Under the pieces are notes generated by a model, which searched no databases, had not been told where the DNA came from, and saw only the letters and a list, made by a program, of their open reading frames with translations. Shown in pieces: positions 1 to 10,760 of a DNA stretch of 64,000 nucleotides (the first letter of the stretch is position 1; each line of letters begins with the position of its first letter). The translations under genes and the position numbers were made by a program. The stretch covers positions 4,926,321 to 4,990,320 of the forward strand of contig NC_134710.1 in assembly GCF_043290135.1 (NCBI RefSeq). Reading direction: 5' to 3'. This DNA is from Rhipicephalus microplus (taxonomy: Eukaryota; Arthropoda; Arachnida; Ixodida; Ixodidae).

Positions 1-2044
1 CGAAAATAGTTCTTTTTTGAATTATTGATAGTATCGATAATCTATTTAACGGTAGTTCTGCATCACTTGGGCATAAATTTTTTTAACCAGCCCTTTTATT
101 TATTCGATTTCAAAACATCTTGGCTGAAAACTACGTAGAAGTGCTGTAAAAAGTGTTTGTGCCTGCCGAGGTGGCGAATAATATTGCGCGAATCACACAT
201 GTAAGAACCCTGTTTTTTTAAATTATAGCTCCTAAATGGCACAATCGTAGAACATTGCGCTACTTTTAGTGATGTTTTCGCACTCATGCTTACGGGTCGC
301 GATTTAGTTAAGGCAGCTGCAAGCGGAAGTGCAGTTATCAGATTGCAATAGCGGCAATAGGGCGGTGCTTTTATCGTGAACTTTGCACACGTACGTCGGC
401 CGCAAATGTTGGCGGGATCTGAAGCACTTGGTGGAGCGGCGTGTGACGGAGTGTTGAAGCTATCGGCCTCAGCAATGAACGACTGCGCGTTTAGACCATG
501 AACCGTTGCTGGGTCTTATTGCGGGGGCCGCGACAGACATCCTCAGCACTATTTGTCACGGTATGGGATGCAGCGATGCAGTTTTTAGTTGTTCCATCCC
601 GCGCTGCAGATCCCGCAAACTCTTTATTCTTGTGATCGAACATAGCATATTTTAAAACATAGGGCACTGCGGTGACGCACATCACAATCGAGTTTTCTGC
701 TTGGAGTCAAGGCTAGGCCTAACTCCGCTCTGAACTTTGCGGACAAGACCATCGCGCTCATGAACATGAGAAAGCGAAAAAGCGATAGTGTGCTGCAATC
801 AAAAGGTGGATAGCAAAACGGTGCGTCATCTGCCACGCTACTTCTGGTTCGAGGTCTATCCCCTTACTGCTTGAAGGTGCCTGCTGCGCAGTGTAATCGT
901 GGAGGAAATTCGTGCAATGCTGTGATGCGTTTATAGCCGCTTGTTCACTGGTTCAGTTCTTCAATTTTTTTTGCGAATAGATAGATGATGTATCACGCAC
1001 TTTGGAGAAGGAAGCGAGAACAGGAAATGAGCAAACACGAGGAACGTTGAGAGGCGGGTTTCAAGCGCAGCATGGGTTATGCTTTGAAAAACAAAGTAAT
1101 ATTTTGCAGAATCACCTCAATTTAGCATTTTCGAGCACCAACGGTGGTCGCCTTGAAGTCACTCACACATAAGCACATGCTGCCGAATGTCAAACTACGT
1201 AAGATGACAACTTAACACGCATACGCTACCCGATCAAGTACTACAATATAGCGTATTTGCATTGCATATTCTGTATCGCCAACTGTTCGTAAAATAATGA
1301 AAACAACTCAGCACGTCCAACGTCTGGGACAAAGCGGCCGCTCTATTAATGGTATCGTGTGGCGTAAAATGATTACAGTCACTTTTGAAGCAACTATTAG
1401 CGTGGTATGGCGTCTCTAATATGTAAGGCTTGCAAGTGTGAAGGGCTAATTGGCTGTGTTATGTATGTTGAGTGAGGAAAATTTCTCATGCATTGAAACA
1501 CTTTGTTCGAGTGCATTAGGGAACGTGATCCCACGAAAAAAGACATGGAAAGGCATAAAAAAAGTCAGATAACCAAGAGTGCATTTCACTTTTAAGTAAG
1601 GAACAGTTTACTATTGTCATTCGATATATCGAGCTTGGAATCGTAACTTTGAAACACAAAAGTAAATGAATAATTTTACGGGTGAGCAACATGAAAACAA
1701 ACGGGCAGATATTTTGTGGTGCTATGATGCTCAAAAAATGTATGTGACAAAGCTTGCACGATAACACCCTTTGCTGCAAAAGAGCAAGCATGTGTCCGGA
1801 GGTGCATGCCACTTGAATGAAGAAATGACCACCTGCATGATTATAGCTATCTCGTAGTGACTGCACTTGTGATTCAACTCACAATATGTGAGTTACTTCA
1901 GGGCGGGAGGCCACTGAGGCGAAGAACTTAGTCACTGTGTTATGACTATGTTCCCTTTTGGGGGGCAAAGGGGGAGAAGGGGAGCAGGCGAAAATTGGGG
2001 AGAAAACTCTAGCGCCCCCGTGCCCACCCCTGGAGCCGTCCTTG
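1..2044. other. No recognisable gene
   Basis: All frames are short and interrupted, and no translated stretch resembles a known family. There is no clear tandem repeat or terminal repeat pair. I see nothing that supports a gene or element here. It could hold introns or upstream flank of the prohibitin gene, but no prohibitin exon was recognised. Confidence 0.5.
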
Positions 2045-2175
2045 GTTTGATCCCGACCACGGTGGCCGCATTTCGATTGAGGCGAACTGCCACAAGCCCG
2101 TGCGCTGTGCAATGTCGGTGCACGTTAAGGAACACCAGGTGTTCAAAATTTCCGGTGGACAAAATTTTAGAGGAC
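2045..2175 (+). repeat. Diverged fragment of the tRNA-derived tick SINE (Ruka-type)
   Basis: This stretch matches the SINE body seen in full at 28616-28856. It has the 'GGTGGCCGCATTTCGAT' block, then a region ending in 'GTGCACGTTAAGG', then 'CCAGGTG' and 'AAATTTCCGG'. The tRNA-like head and the tail are missing or too diverged to see. The spacer between the head block and the GTGCACGTTAA block differs from the other copies, suggesting a different subfamily. Family assignment is from memory. Confidence 0.65.
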
Positions 2176-2509
2176 CTCACTCGTGGCGGGAATCGAATTC
2201 ATGCGATGCTAGATTTTCTGCTTTCAGCATAGCGTTACGAGATGCATATATATGCCATCGAGTTGAGTAGTTTATCTACTCGGGGGCTCACGAGAGACGT
2301 GGAATTCACTGGCGCCCAAAGCGTAGAGACTATTTCATAATGCTACTCACGTTAAAGCACATGCGCAAGTTTCATCGAATTAACTGTATGCTATGGTACC
2401 TGCAATGCATGTAACACTTAAGCTTAGAGTCATAATAGTGTATATGTAATGCTTATTGCATTGTTATAAAATTGAGCAAAGTGAGGTGTTCGTCTAGTTG
2501 ATTTTTCAT

Positions 2510-2672
2510 CCCTGGAAAAAATTATGCTACACTTGCTACAGAAAACAGAGAGGAGGCAAAAAAGAAGTGGACAGTACAAGCTCAGTACAAGTGCTTGTAC
2601 TGTCCACTTCTTCTTTGTCTCCTTCCTAACTTCGTTTTCTGCAGCAATTGTAGCGAAATTTTTTCCATTCAT
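2510..2672. repeat. Long imperfect foldback (inverted repeat)
   Basis: Two arms of roughly 70 bp, about 2510-2580 and 2594-2671, are imperfect reverse complements around a 13-base loop (2581-2593). The innermost 17 bases, GAAGTGGACAGTACAAG and its complement CTTGTACTGTCCACTTC, pair perfectly. Pairing continues outward with mismatches and small indels through the CTACAGAAAAC / GTTTTCTGCAG blocks to the GGAAAAAATT / AATTTTTTCC blocks. It could be a foldback transposon, a tiny MITE or a hairpin RNA source. I do not recognise the family. Confidence 0.75.
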
Positions 2673-2966
2673 TGTTATAAAAGCAGTCTGCCAACACCGT
2701 AACTACATTGCCCTTACATCACCACGAAAATCTTTTTATGCAGAACCTTCAACCCGCAGCAGGGCTTTGTGATAGGTTACTCTGAATGTATACGTAATTT
2801 TCATTCTTTGCATCGATTGAAGTGTTTCGAGAAACAGGTATCTAATGCTATTCTTCTAATGTGCATCCGGCGCACATATCCAGCATTCTATGGTATGCCC
2901 GCGGTATGCAGGTATGAGCCACACGTGACTGAGGGAAAGGATTTTACGACCTACGGACAAGAATAT

Positions 2967-3220
2967 TGACACAATGTAACTTCATGTTATGCGCTAGCTG
3001 ATACTTGTGCCCTCTAGATGGTTTGCGACGCACGAGCCTGCGGGGCCCAGCTGCGCGTGAACCGTGCTGGAAAAAAATAAATAAAAAATACGTGGAAGTA
3101 GAGGCAGAAGTGAATCCTCGAGACTACTAGATTTCGTTCTAGCTGTGTTATTATTATTGGGCACAAGGTCGCCCTGCCTACGTTAGCTTATTAAAAGTGT
3201 TCATTGAACCGTGCGTTACA
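2967..3220 (+). repeat. 5' LTR of the gypsy element
   Basis: This 254-bp direct repeat pairs with 9041-9291. It begins TGACACAATG and ends GTGCGTTACA. It carries an A-rich stretch near its middle and 'TTATTAAAAG' near the 3' end, which could serve as a polyadenylation region. Point differences and small indels in the A-rich stretch separate the two LTRs. Confidence 0.9.
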
Positions 3221-3224
3221 AATC

Positions 3225-3242
3225 TGGTGGAAGTGCTGGGTA
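3225..3242 (+). promoter_or_regulatory. Probable tRNA primer-binding site
   Basis: TGGTGGAAGTGCTGGG starts four bases after the 5' LTR. It has the TGG expected of a site pairing with the CCA end of a host tRNA. I cannot say which tRNA without a tRNA set. Confidence 0.55.
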
Positions 3243-3466
3243 CGATGCCAAGCCCCTCTCGAGTGACAGAGCACAGTCCAGAATCGCAGCGATTTGGACC
3301 CAACGAGCTGATGCCTGTTCATCAGCGCTGCAGTCGACGCCTACGCGGTGAGGGTCCTGAATTTTTACCTTTATCGACTTCCCTTAGAACCTCAACGGCT
3401 GTGAACGGGTACGCAACCGACATGACAGCTCAGGTCACTCCAGCCAACATTGTAGTGAACTAGCCA

Positions 3467-5378
3467 ATGCTACCAAAGCCTTTCCACGGCGAAAGCTACG
3501 AGGACGCAGAGAACTGGCTTGAACACTTTGAATGCGTCGCAAAAGCTAACAGATATGGGGAAGAGCGCAAACTTGCAAATGTTTACTTCGCGCTGGAAGA
3601 TAGCGCACGAACGTGGTATGAAAACCACGAAGCTACCTTCCGGTCGTGGGATGACTTTCGACGGGAGCTGCTCACTGCTTTCCTGAACACAGACCGCAAA
3701 GAGGGAGCTGAAGCTGCACTCCAGATAAGAAATCAGCGAAATAACGAAACTGTCGCCATGTATGTGGAAGACATGTCTCTCCTATTCCGCCGAGCGGATT
3801 CAAATATGAGCGAAGACAAAGTTGTGTCATCTGATGCGAGGAGTGAAGCAAAAACTCTTTGCCGGACTAATTCGAAGCTCGCTGCACACCGTCGCGGAGT
3901 TTCGTTCTGAGGCAACTACATTAGAAAGGACGCTACAACAGCGAGCAAGGTTATACAACCGGGATGCGATCATCACTTCCTTGGACATGTTGCCACCAGT
4001 CTTCGGTAACGGCATGGAAGCACTACGCGAGCTGGTGCGGTCTGTTGTGCGAGAAGAGCTCCAGAAGCAGCGCCTTGACTAGAACGCTCCAATGCTTTCG
4101 TCTTTGGCCGATGTGATCCGTGAGGAGGTCAGGCAGGTGGTACGCGAACCTTCGAGCAACGCACAGCCAGAGTGGCCACTACAACAGCAGACGAGAATGA
4201 CGTATGTTGATGTGCTACTACGAGGACCTCCAGGACGTGCGGACGTCGCAACGGCTACACCTGTGCAGTACCCGATGCTGCCGAGCACCCTGCAGCCAAC
4301 GCCTGTGGTGTACGCGTATCCCGAAGGAGTACGGCCACCAGCGTGGGTCCGGTCTCAGCGAGCCGCAGGGCACGCGTTAACCTTCGCCGTGGCGAGAACA
4401 TGCTACTGCTCAAAGTCGCAACACTTTATTGTGGCAACACCAAACACAGTACAGCCCGTTGCAAAGGCGCGACGCGAAAGCAAATAGGCTTATCCATGCC
4501 ACGGGCACAAAAGTACTACACAGTGTGCCACGAGCACGTCTCTGTGGTAAAGGTGATTCACGGAGATACCGGGACCAAGGCCCGGTTGCTCGAGCGAGGG
4601 CAAAGGCGCTCGCATTGGCTTCGGAGGGAGACGGGTCGGCGTAGCTAGGCCACGCACTAGGACACCGTACCGCCCTTCAGCCGTGCGTGCGCAGTGGGGC
4701 AACAAAAGGTGAGCGTTAGCCTCGGGCGCGAGGCGCTGTCAGCGAAGTCCGACGAGCCCCGAAGGACGGGAGTCGACGGACGGAAAAGATTGTGTGGCTC
4801 ACCGTTTGCAGTCCCGGAGAGTATCTGTCTGCTCCCGATGCAGCGCGCGAAAATCTCTCGGGAGACTCCGCGTGCGGCGCCACAGTCAACATCCGCTACC
4901 GGGTGAGGGAGTGAAACGTCACTCCGCTTTTCCTCCCAGTGTGGCAGACAGCAAAAGAGGGCAGACATGTCGGGACATGAGAACGGCAGAAAAGGCGGCA
5001 AAGCCCGCGCAAAGGCAGCGGGCTAGCCTCAATTCCCACACGTCAGAGAGGAGACTAAGGAAGAGCGGTGTCTGGCGCACTCTCGAGAGGATACCGCTTT
5101 GTTACCACTGTGGGGAGGCTGGTCACCTCTACCGAACATTCCACTACCGCCAGGCAGGTTTCCTGTCAATACGTGGTTTTCCTGTCAATGCACCTCTACC
5201 ACGAAATGGTGAACGTCCCTTCGAAATTGAAGAATACCTGTCAGGTCGTCAAAGCTCAAGTGGCTTCCAACGACACCAACCTCGTGCAACGACAACGGGG
5301 AGGGATAGATCACATAGCCCCCGACCTTCAGCAAGCTCCTCAAGGTCCCATTCCCCAAGCCGGCGTCGGGAAAACTAG
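3467..5378 (+). pseudogene. gag polyprotein (capsid and zinc knuckle), broken
   Basis: This encodes the structural protein of the gypsy element, which packages element RNA into virus-like particles. Residues from 3467 on carry a typical retrotransposon Gag capsid stretch (LPKPFHGESYEDAENWLEHF, then an ALEDSARTWYEN block and the RREL-TAF block). The frame is lost near 3820-3840 and resumes in another frame at 3822-4082 (KQKLFAGLIRS), where a stop follows. Nucleocapsid sequence appears in a third frame at about 5098-5150: CYHCGEAGHLYRTF, a CCHC knuckle whose last Cys is replaced by Phe. Arg/Ser-rich sequence follows to 5378. Several frameshifts and stops make it non-functional. Confidence 0.85.
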
Positions 5379-5434
5379 AGTCAGCGACCTGTGGAGGCAA
5401 GGCCGCTGTCGACGCTAATGCAGAAAAACGTCCA

Positions 5435-6073
5435 TTGCTGACTCTGAATGACGGCCAACTCGGAAACCGGTGCTTCGATAGTGACGTTGCTTCCGACTTA
5501 CGGGTGTTTGTTGACGGCTACGGAGTCATCGGACTGGTAGATACAGGCGCAGATTATTCAGTGATGAGTAGCGGACTTTCTAAAATACTGAAGAAAGTGC
5601 TGACTCCTTGGAAGGGACCACAAGTTTGCACAGCAGGAGGGCACCTCATCGACCCTACTGGAATGTGCACAGCAAGAATTGGAATACAGGGTTTCACGTA
5701 CGTCGCCACTTTTATTGTGCTGCCGGAATGCTCAAGAGACTTGATTATCGGCATGGATTTCTTACGAGCTAATGGTGCTGTAATTAACTTGCGAGAATCT
5801 TCTGTCTCATTCTCAACTAGGCACGCGATTGCTACCTTTGAAATGGAAGAGAACGTATATGACCTTTGTATTGTAGATAATGGCGTCATGGTGCCGCCAA
5901 AATCGAGCATATCTGTCACAGTAACCAACAAAGCATTCAATGAATTTGAAGGATTTGCTGACAACAATACTACCTTAATACTTCAAAAAGGGATTTGCAT
6001 GGCACGAGGCCTTGTTAAGTTACATGACGGATGTACAAATGTTCTACTTACAAACTTTGGAAATGAGGTGTAG
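5435..6073 (+). pseudogene. Retropepsin (aspartic protease) part of pol
   Basis: An open 212-residue frame carries the retropepsin active-site motif: VDTGADYSVMSS about 38 residues in, with Asp-Thr-Gly at its core. Further on comes the hydrophobic-Gly segment LIIGMDFLRANGAVINL, the flap/second-strand region typical of Ty3/gypsy proteases. In a working element this enzyme cleaves Gag and Pol. The domain looks intact, but it is cut off by a stop at 6071-6073 from the reverse transcriptase, which resumes at 6170 in a different open stretch. Confidence 0.85.
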
Positions 6074-6169
6074 CACGTTGCAAAGGGAACAGTCATCGCC
6101 AGTCTGAATAATTTCATCCAGGTTACGGAACTGCGCACTTTCGAAAGCAATGAGTCTGATTTCTAAGAC

Positions 6170-7901
6170 GTGGAGTCTGTCCTTGCAGCCATCGACATCG
6201 AGCCAGGGCTACTACCAAGCGAAAAAGAGCAAATAGAAGGACTTGTAAGGGAATTTGCCGAATTTTTCTTGTTGTCATCTAAAGTTCGACGCACTCCTAT
6301 CGCCAAACATCGCATCATTGTTGACGAGTCAGTGAGGCCAATATACCAGCATCCCTACCGAGTGTCACCAAGAGAAGGGGAAGCTCTTGGTAATCAGGTT
6401 AAAGAAATGCTCAAAGACAATGTAATTCAGCCTCCATCAAGTCCATGGGCGTCACCTGTTGTTCTTGTGAAGAAAAAAGACCAAACCTTACGTTTCTGCA
6501 TTGATTACCGGAAGCTCAACGCCGTCGCCAAATGGGATGTTTATCCTCTTCCAAGAATTGATGACACTCTGGATACGCTGCGAAATGCCAAGTATTTTTC
6601 CTCAGTGGATCTTGAATATTGGCAGATAGAAAGAAGTTGACGAAAGAGATCTTGAAAAGACAGCGTTTGTGACAATGGATGGCTTATACGTGTTCAAGGT
6701 ACTCCCTTTTGGCCTTTGTTCAGCAATTGCCACATTCCAACGGATGATGGCCACAGTGCTTTGTGGTCTGAAATGGTAGTTGTGCCTGGTTTATCTCAAC
6801 GGTGTTGTAGTCTTCTCTGCTACCTTCGAGCAACATTTGGAAAGGTTCCGGGCCGTGCTTACTGCTAAGAAGTCAGCGAACTTGACGATAAAACCACAGA
6901 AATGTCATTTCGGGTTCCGTGAGCTCCTTTTTCTCGGCCATGTCGTCAGTGCAGGAGGCGTCCGCCCAGACCCTGCAAAAACTGAGGCCGTAGCGAAATT
7001 TCTGAAGCCAACAGGCAAAAAGGCTGTTAGGCGATTTTTATGTCTCTGCGCCTATTATCGACAGTTCGTTAAAAATTTTCCACGAATCGCTGAACCACTG
7101 ACACGGCTGACAAAAAACGAAATGCCTTTCGTATGGCTTGCCGAACAAGAGGATGCCGTCAATGAACTACCAAAGTGTCTTCAAAGTCAACCTGTTGTGG
7201 CGCATTTTGACGAGGATGCGGAAACTGATATCCACACGTGTGCAAGCAACTTAGGTCTTGGTGCCGTGCTCATCCAATGGCAAAACGGACAAGAACGAGT
7301 CATTGCGTATGCCAGTCGCACTCTTTCGAAAGCTGAGGTGAACTACTCAGCGACCGAGAAAGATTGCCTTTCTGTGGTATGGGCTATCAGCACGTTTCGA
7401 CCATGTTTATATGGTAGGCCTTTTCGAGCTATAAGCGACCATCATTCGCTATGCTGGCTGGCTACTCTCAAAGACCCATGTGGACGGCTTGCACGATGGA
7501 GCCTGCGATTACAGAAGTATGATATCACGCTTGTATACTAGTCAGGTCGCAAGTACAGTGATAAGGACTGCTTGTCACGTGCTCCGATTCAACCTTCTGA
7601 TCCTGCTTCTACCGAGGACGGTGAAGATTTTGTTTTCTTGGGAGCTGTGACATTGTCAGAGATAGCACATCATCAGCGATCCGACCATGAGATACTCCTC
7701 TTGATCAAGTACCTACAAGGACAGTCTGTCGATGTTCCACGACCTTTTGTCCCCGGCTTGTCAGCGTTTGTCCTACGACACAAAATCCTGTATAAAAGGA
7801 ACTTTGACAACAATACAGCGACATGCCTCCTTGTCGTCCCTTCACTTCTGCGACCAGAGATTTCGGAGGCTTGCCACGACGATCCATCAGCTGGTATTTA
7901 G
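6170..7901 (+). pseudogene. Reverse transcriptase and RNase H part of pol, broken
   Basis: 6170-6640 holds the RT fingers and palm (HRIIVDESVRPIYQHPYRV, SPWASPVVLVKKKDQTLRFC, IDYRKLNAV, YPLPRIDDTLD, FSSVDL). The frame then shifts and has a stop at about 6778. The next open frame, 6780-7541, should begin with the YVDD-type catalytic box but reads YLNGVVVFS, so the catalytic Asp pair is lost. RT thumb (KPQKCHFGF, LGHVVSAGGVRPDP) and RNase H (ASNLGLGAVLIQWQNG, ATEKDCLSVVWAI, SDHHSLCWL) follow. A stop near 7539 interrupts the RNase H end, and 7572-7901 continues as the connection to integrase. The copy is catalytically dead by sequence. Confidence 0.9.
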
Positions 7902-8928
7902 GAGTAAGCAGAACGTTAGCACGCATCCGAACTAAATACCACTGGCCGAAGTTGCTTAGCTCTGTACGACACTGTCAGAACCTGCCAGGACTGCCAAAGA
8001 CGTAAAACCCCACCGCTAAAACCAGCAGGTCTCCTTCAACCAATATAACCACCAGAAGTCCCATTCACACAAGTCGGAATGGACTTACTGGGCCCATTTC
8101 TTACATCGTCATTGGGAAAATGGTGGATAATAGTTGCGACCGACTATTTAACCCAATATGCTGAGACAGCGACTCTTGTTAAAGGATCAGCCGTTGAAGT
8201 AACCAAATTCTTCGTCTCCAACATCGTACTGCGGCACAGAGCTCCAAGAGCGTTGATCACGGACCGAGGAACTGCATTTACAGCCGACCTGATGAAATGT
8301 ATTATGAAATTGATGCACACAAGTCATAGGAAAGCGACGGCATATCATCCTCGAGCGAATGGTCTTACCGAACGACTGAACAGAACGCTGGCTGATATGT
8401 TGTCAATGTATGTTGATATAGAACACCGTACTTGGGATAAAATATTACTCTATGCAACATTTGCCTATAACACTGCGATGCAAGAGACAACATGAATGAC
8501 GCCATTCCAACTTGTTTTTGGCCGGACGGTAACGACACCTTTAGATGCAATGTTACCTATTGACGAGACCCCCGAGAATGACGTATGTTCACGACTACAT
8601 ACAAAGAGCAGAAGCCAGACAGCTGGCACGATATCGCATTCTCCGACAGCAGAAAACTGACACACACCGATACAGTCTGTGAAGAAGGGACGTCCAGTAC
8701 GCACCAGGAGACAGAGTATGGGTGTGGATTCCTGTACGAATACGTGGCCTATCAGAAAAGCTGCTTTGCCGCTGTTTTGGTCCGTACAGAGTGCTCCGCC
8801 ACGTCGGCTCGCTTAACTACGAAGTTATGCCAGAGGGACAGGATATTTCATCCCGACGGGGGGCATCGCACAGAAACTGTGCATGTCATCAGGATGAAAC
8901 CGTATCACGACAGGCAATGAAACGCTGA
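7902..8928 (+). pseudogene. Integrase part of pol, broken
   Basis: 8079-8495 contains the DDE integrase core. The first Asp is in IIVATDYLT, the second in LITDRGTAF and the Glu in ANGLTERLN. A stop at 8493-8495 and further shifts separate the C-terminal part, where 8722-8928 shows the gypsy GPY-type module (LSEKLLCRCFGPYRVLRHVG). The sequence closely parallels the minus-strand integrase at 62.0-62.9 kb, so the two elements belong to the same lineage. The core triad is still readable but the frame is not continuous. Confidence 0.88.
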
Positions 8929-9040
8929 GGACACAACGTTGTTTGACGTTAACGACATCCACGACGAGGGTTTGTGAATGACCGCCATGCAACCAGTTCG
9001 GCACAAGCATTGGGACGATGCACTCTGGAAATGGGGGCAA

Positions 9041-9291
9041 TGACACAATGTGACTTCAAGTTACGCGTGCTAGCCGATACTTGTGCCCTCCAGATGGTTT
9101 GCAATGCACGAGCTTGCGGGGCCAAGCTGCGCGCGAACCATGTTGGAAAAAAAAAAAAGAACATGGAAGACGAGGCAGAAGTGAATCCTCAAGACAACTA
9201 GATTTCGTTCTAGCTGTGTTATTATTCTCGGGCACAAGTTCGCCCTGCCTACATTAGCTTATTAAAAGTATTCATTGAACCGTGTGTTACA
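9041..9291 (+). repeat. 3' LTR of the gypsy element
   Basis: This 251-bp partner of 2967-3220 begins TGACACAATG and ends GTGTGTTACA. A short purine run (GGAAATGGGGG) lies just upstream at about 9027-9038 and is the likely polypurine tract. The A-rich stretch reads as a run of A's here but as AAATAAATAAA in the 5' LTR. Confidence 0.9.
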
Positions 9292-10535
9292 ATATTATGT
9301 TATACATTTCTTGACCTGCCACTCGAGTTTGTCATACACTCACGTGCTCATTTGGTTACTTTTGTTTATACCAGGTTAAGCAGAAGACAACTACAGCACT
9401 CAGGCGTACGTAGGTGCTTAGATGATGGATAGAAAGAAGCACTCAAAGCACATTTGTTTGCAATTCGCTTGAAATAAATACAGTGCTTTTAAATCTGCAT
9501 TGTTAGGAAAATGCCATGTCTAGAGAGCTTAGATTACGTGTACAGTGAGAAATGCATCGGTCTGCCAGCACCTGCATGTGCAGTTCTGTAGAAGACTTTT
9601 CATATGGTCCTCAAAGATAGAATTTTCACTGGCTACCTCATCGATCGGTCCCTGAGATAACAGTGAGCATTGAAATCACCTGCTAAAGTAAACGTATTGG
9701 GTAGCGTTTCCGAGACCATGACGCTATTGTGCTGCCACGCCAGGTGCACCCCGCTGTCAACCACCGCTATCTTCGCTTGCCATTCGAGAATGCACTTGCA
9801 ACGGACAGCGCCGCCACGCAGTGCATACAATATAGTTTCTCCGCCGCGCTCTGGGGAAAGCGCGTGTTCACTGCACTAGGGAAACCTTTCTAGCCACTAT
9901 ACCCGTATGGAGGTCTGGTATCTCAAACAGGAAGTCGATGCAGATGGGCACCATAGCCCACAATCCTTTGCGTGAGTCACGATTTTGCGATCCACCTATT
10001 ACAGCACCCGCTGGCTTCTCAGAACTGTGGATGGGCCATTCAGCGCAAAGGCAGCAAGCCACCTGGCCAAGCTCGGCACACAGTGATTGCATAGAGCAGC
10101 GGTGACTGCGACTAGCAATTTCGTGTGTTGGTGTTCCAAAACGCAAAACCAAGTACTTTGTGCACTACTTTGTTGTTGCCTTAGCTAACTGACCATTAAA
10201 GACCGGAGATCGGCAGCCTTCATTCTTGAATTGGTACATTGATATTTCGACTGTGCGCCGTTCCCGTCTCGAAAGTATGCCAAGCGATGTTTGAAGTGGG
10301 AAGTTATTGAATTTGGGATGTTCATGGTAGAAAAGTCTGCTATAAAGGGGTCCTGACCCCCTTGTTGGCCTCACATTTTAGTCAATTATAACCGAATGTC
10401 TGTTGTACCAGAATGCATACTACTCAATCAATGGAACAAATAGGGGGGTCAGCATAGCAATGCCAATTGGTATGTAGTATCCGAATGTCTGTCGTAAGCA
10501 GATCTGTTGTAATGAGGTTCTAGTGTGATTACAAT
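9292..10535. other. No gene; possible pogo/Tigger-type remnant at its end
   Basis: No coding stretch is recognisable. At about 10380-10526, 'TTATAACCGAATGTCTG' and the end 'TTGTAATGAGGTTCTAGTG' resemble worn ends of Tigger/pogo elements. There is no readable transposase and no clear TA duplication, so this is a weak call. An inverted repeat GGGGTC-CT-GACCCC lies at about 10348-10362. Confidence 0.3.
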
Positions 10536-10760
10536 AATTGATTTGACAAGTGGGGTTTAACGTCCTGAAGCTACCATATGGTTATGAGAGACTCTATTGT
10601 GGAGGGCTCTGGAAATTTGGACCACCTGGTGTTTTTTAATGTGCACCCAAATCTGAGCACACAGGCCTACAGCATTTTCGCCTCCATTGAAAATGCAGCC
10701 AGGATTAGATCCCACGACCTGTGGGTCGCCAGCCTTTGCCACTAGACTACTGCGGCGAGA
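10536..10760 (-). repeat. Tick tRNA-derived SINE (Ruka-type), minus orientation
   Basis: It reads in reverse as tail (TTGATTTGACAAGTGGGGTT), then TGGAGGGCTCTGGAAATTTG, the GTGCACCCAAATCTGAGCAC block, TTCGCCTCCATTGAAAATGC, and the tRNA-like head with a worn B box (GGATTAGATCCC) and the TAGACTACTGCGGCG 5' end. It is essentially full length but diverged. It sits upstream of the prohibitin exon at 14357. Confidence 0.85.

Larger units (their letters stand above)
2967..9291 (+). mobile_element. Ty3/gypsy LTR retrotransposon, complete structure, decayed coding
   Basis: A 6.3-kb element is bounded by two similar LTRs (2967-3220 and 9041-9291), each starting TGACACAATG and ending in CA. Between them, in canonical Ty3/gypsy order, lie gag, aspartic protease, reverse transcriptase, RNase H and integrase. 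The 4 bases before the 5' LTR (ATAT) and after the 3' LTR (ATAT) match and may be the target-site duplication. The LTRs differ at roughly one position in ten by eye, so the insertion is old. All coding frames carry frameshifts or stops, so it is not autonomous. No env-like frame follows integrase. It lies upstream of the recognised prohibitin exons. Confidence 0.92.

Noticed and set aside
1516..1866. 116-codon open frame on the minus strand
   Set aside because: The translation shows no recognisable domain, lies in unremarkable AT-rich DNA and has no splice or promoter support. Frames of this length occur by chance in 64 kb.
3197..8928. Endogenous retrovirus with envelope gene
   Set aside because: After integrase only about 110 bp separate the last coding block from the 3' LTR, leaving no room for an env frame. 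It is an ordinary Ty3/gypsy retrotransposon.
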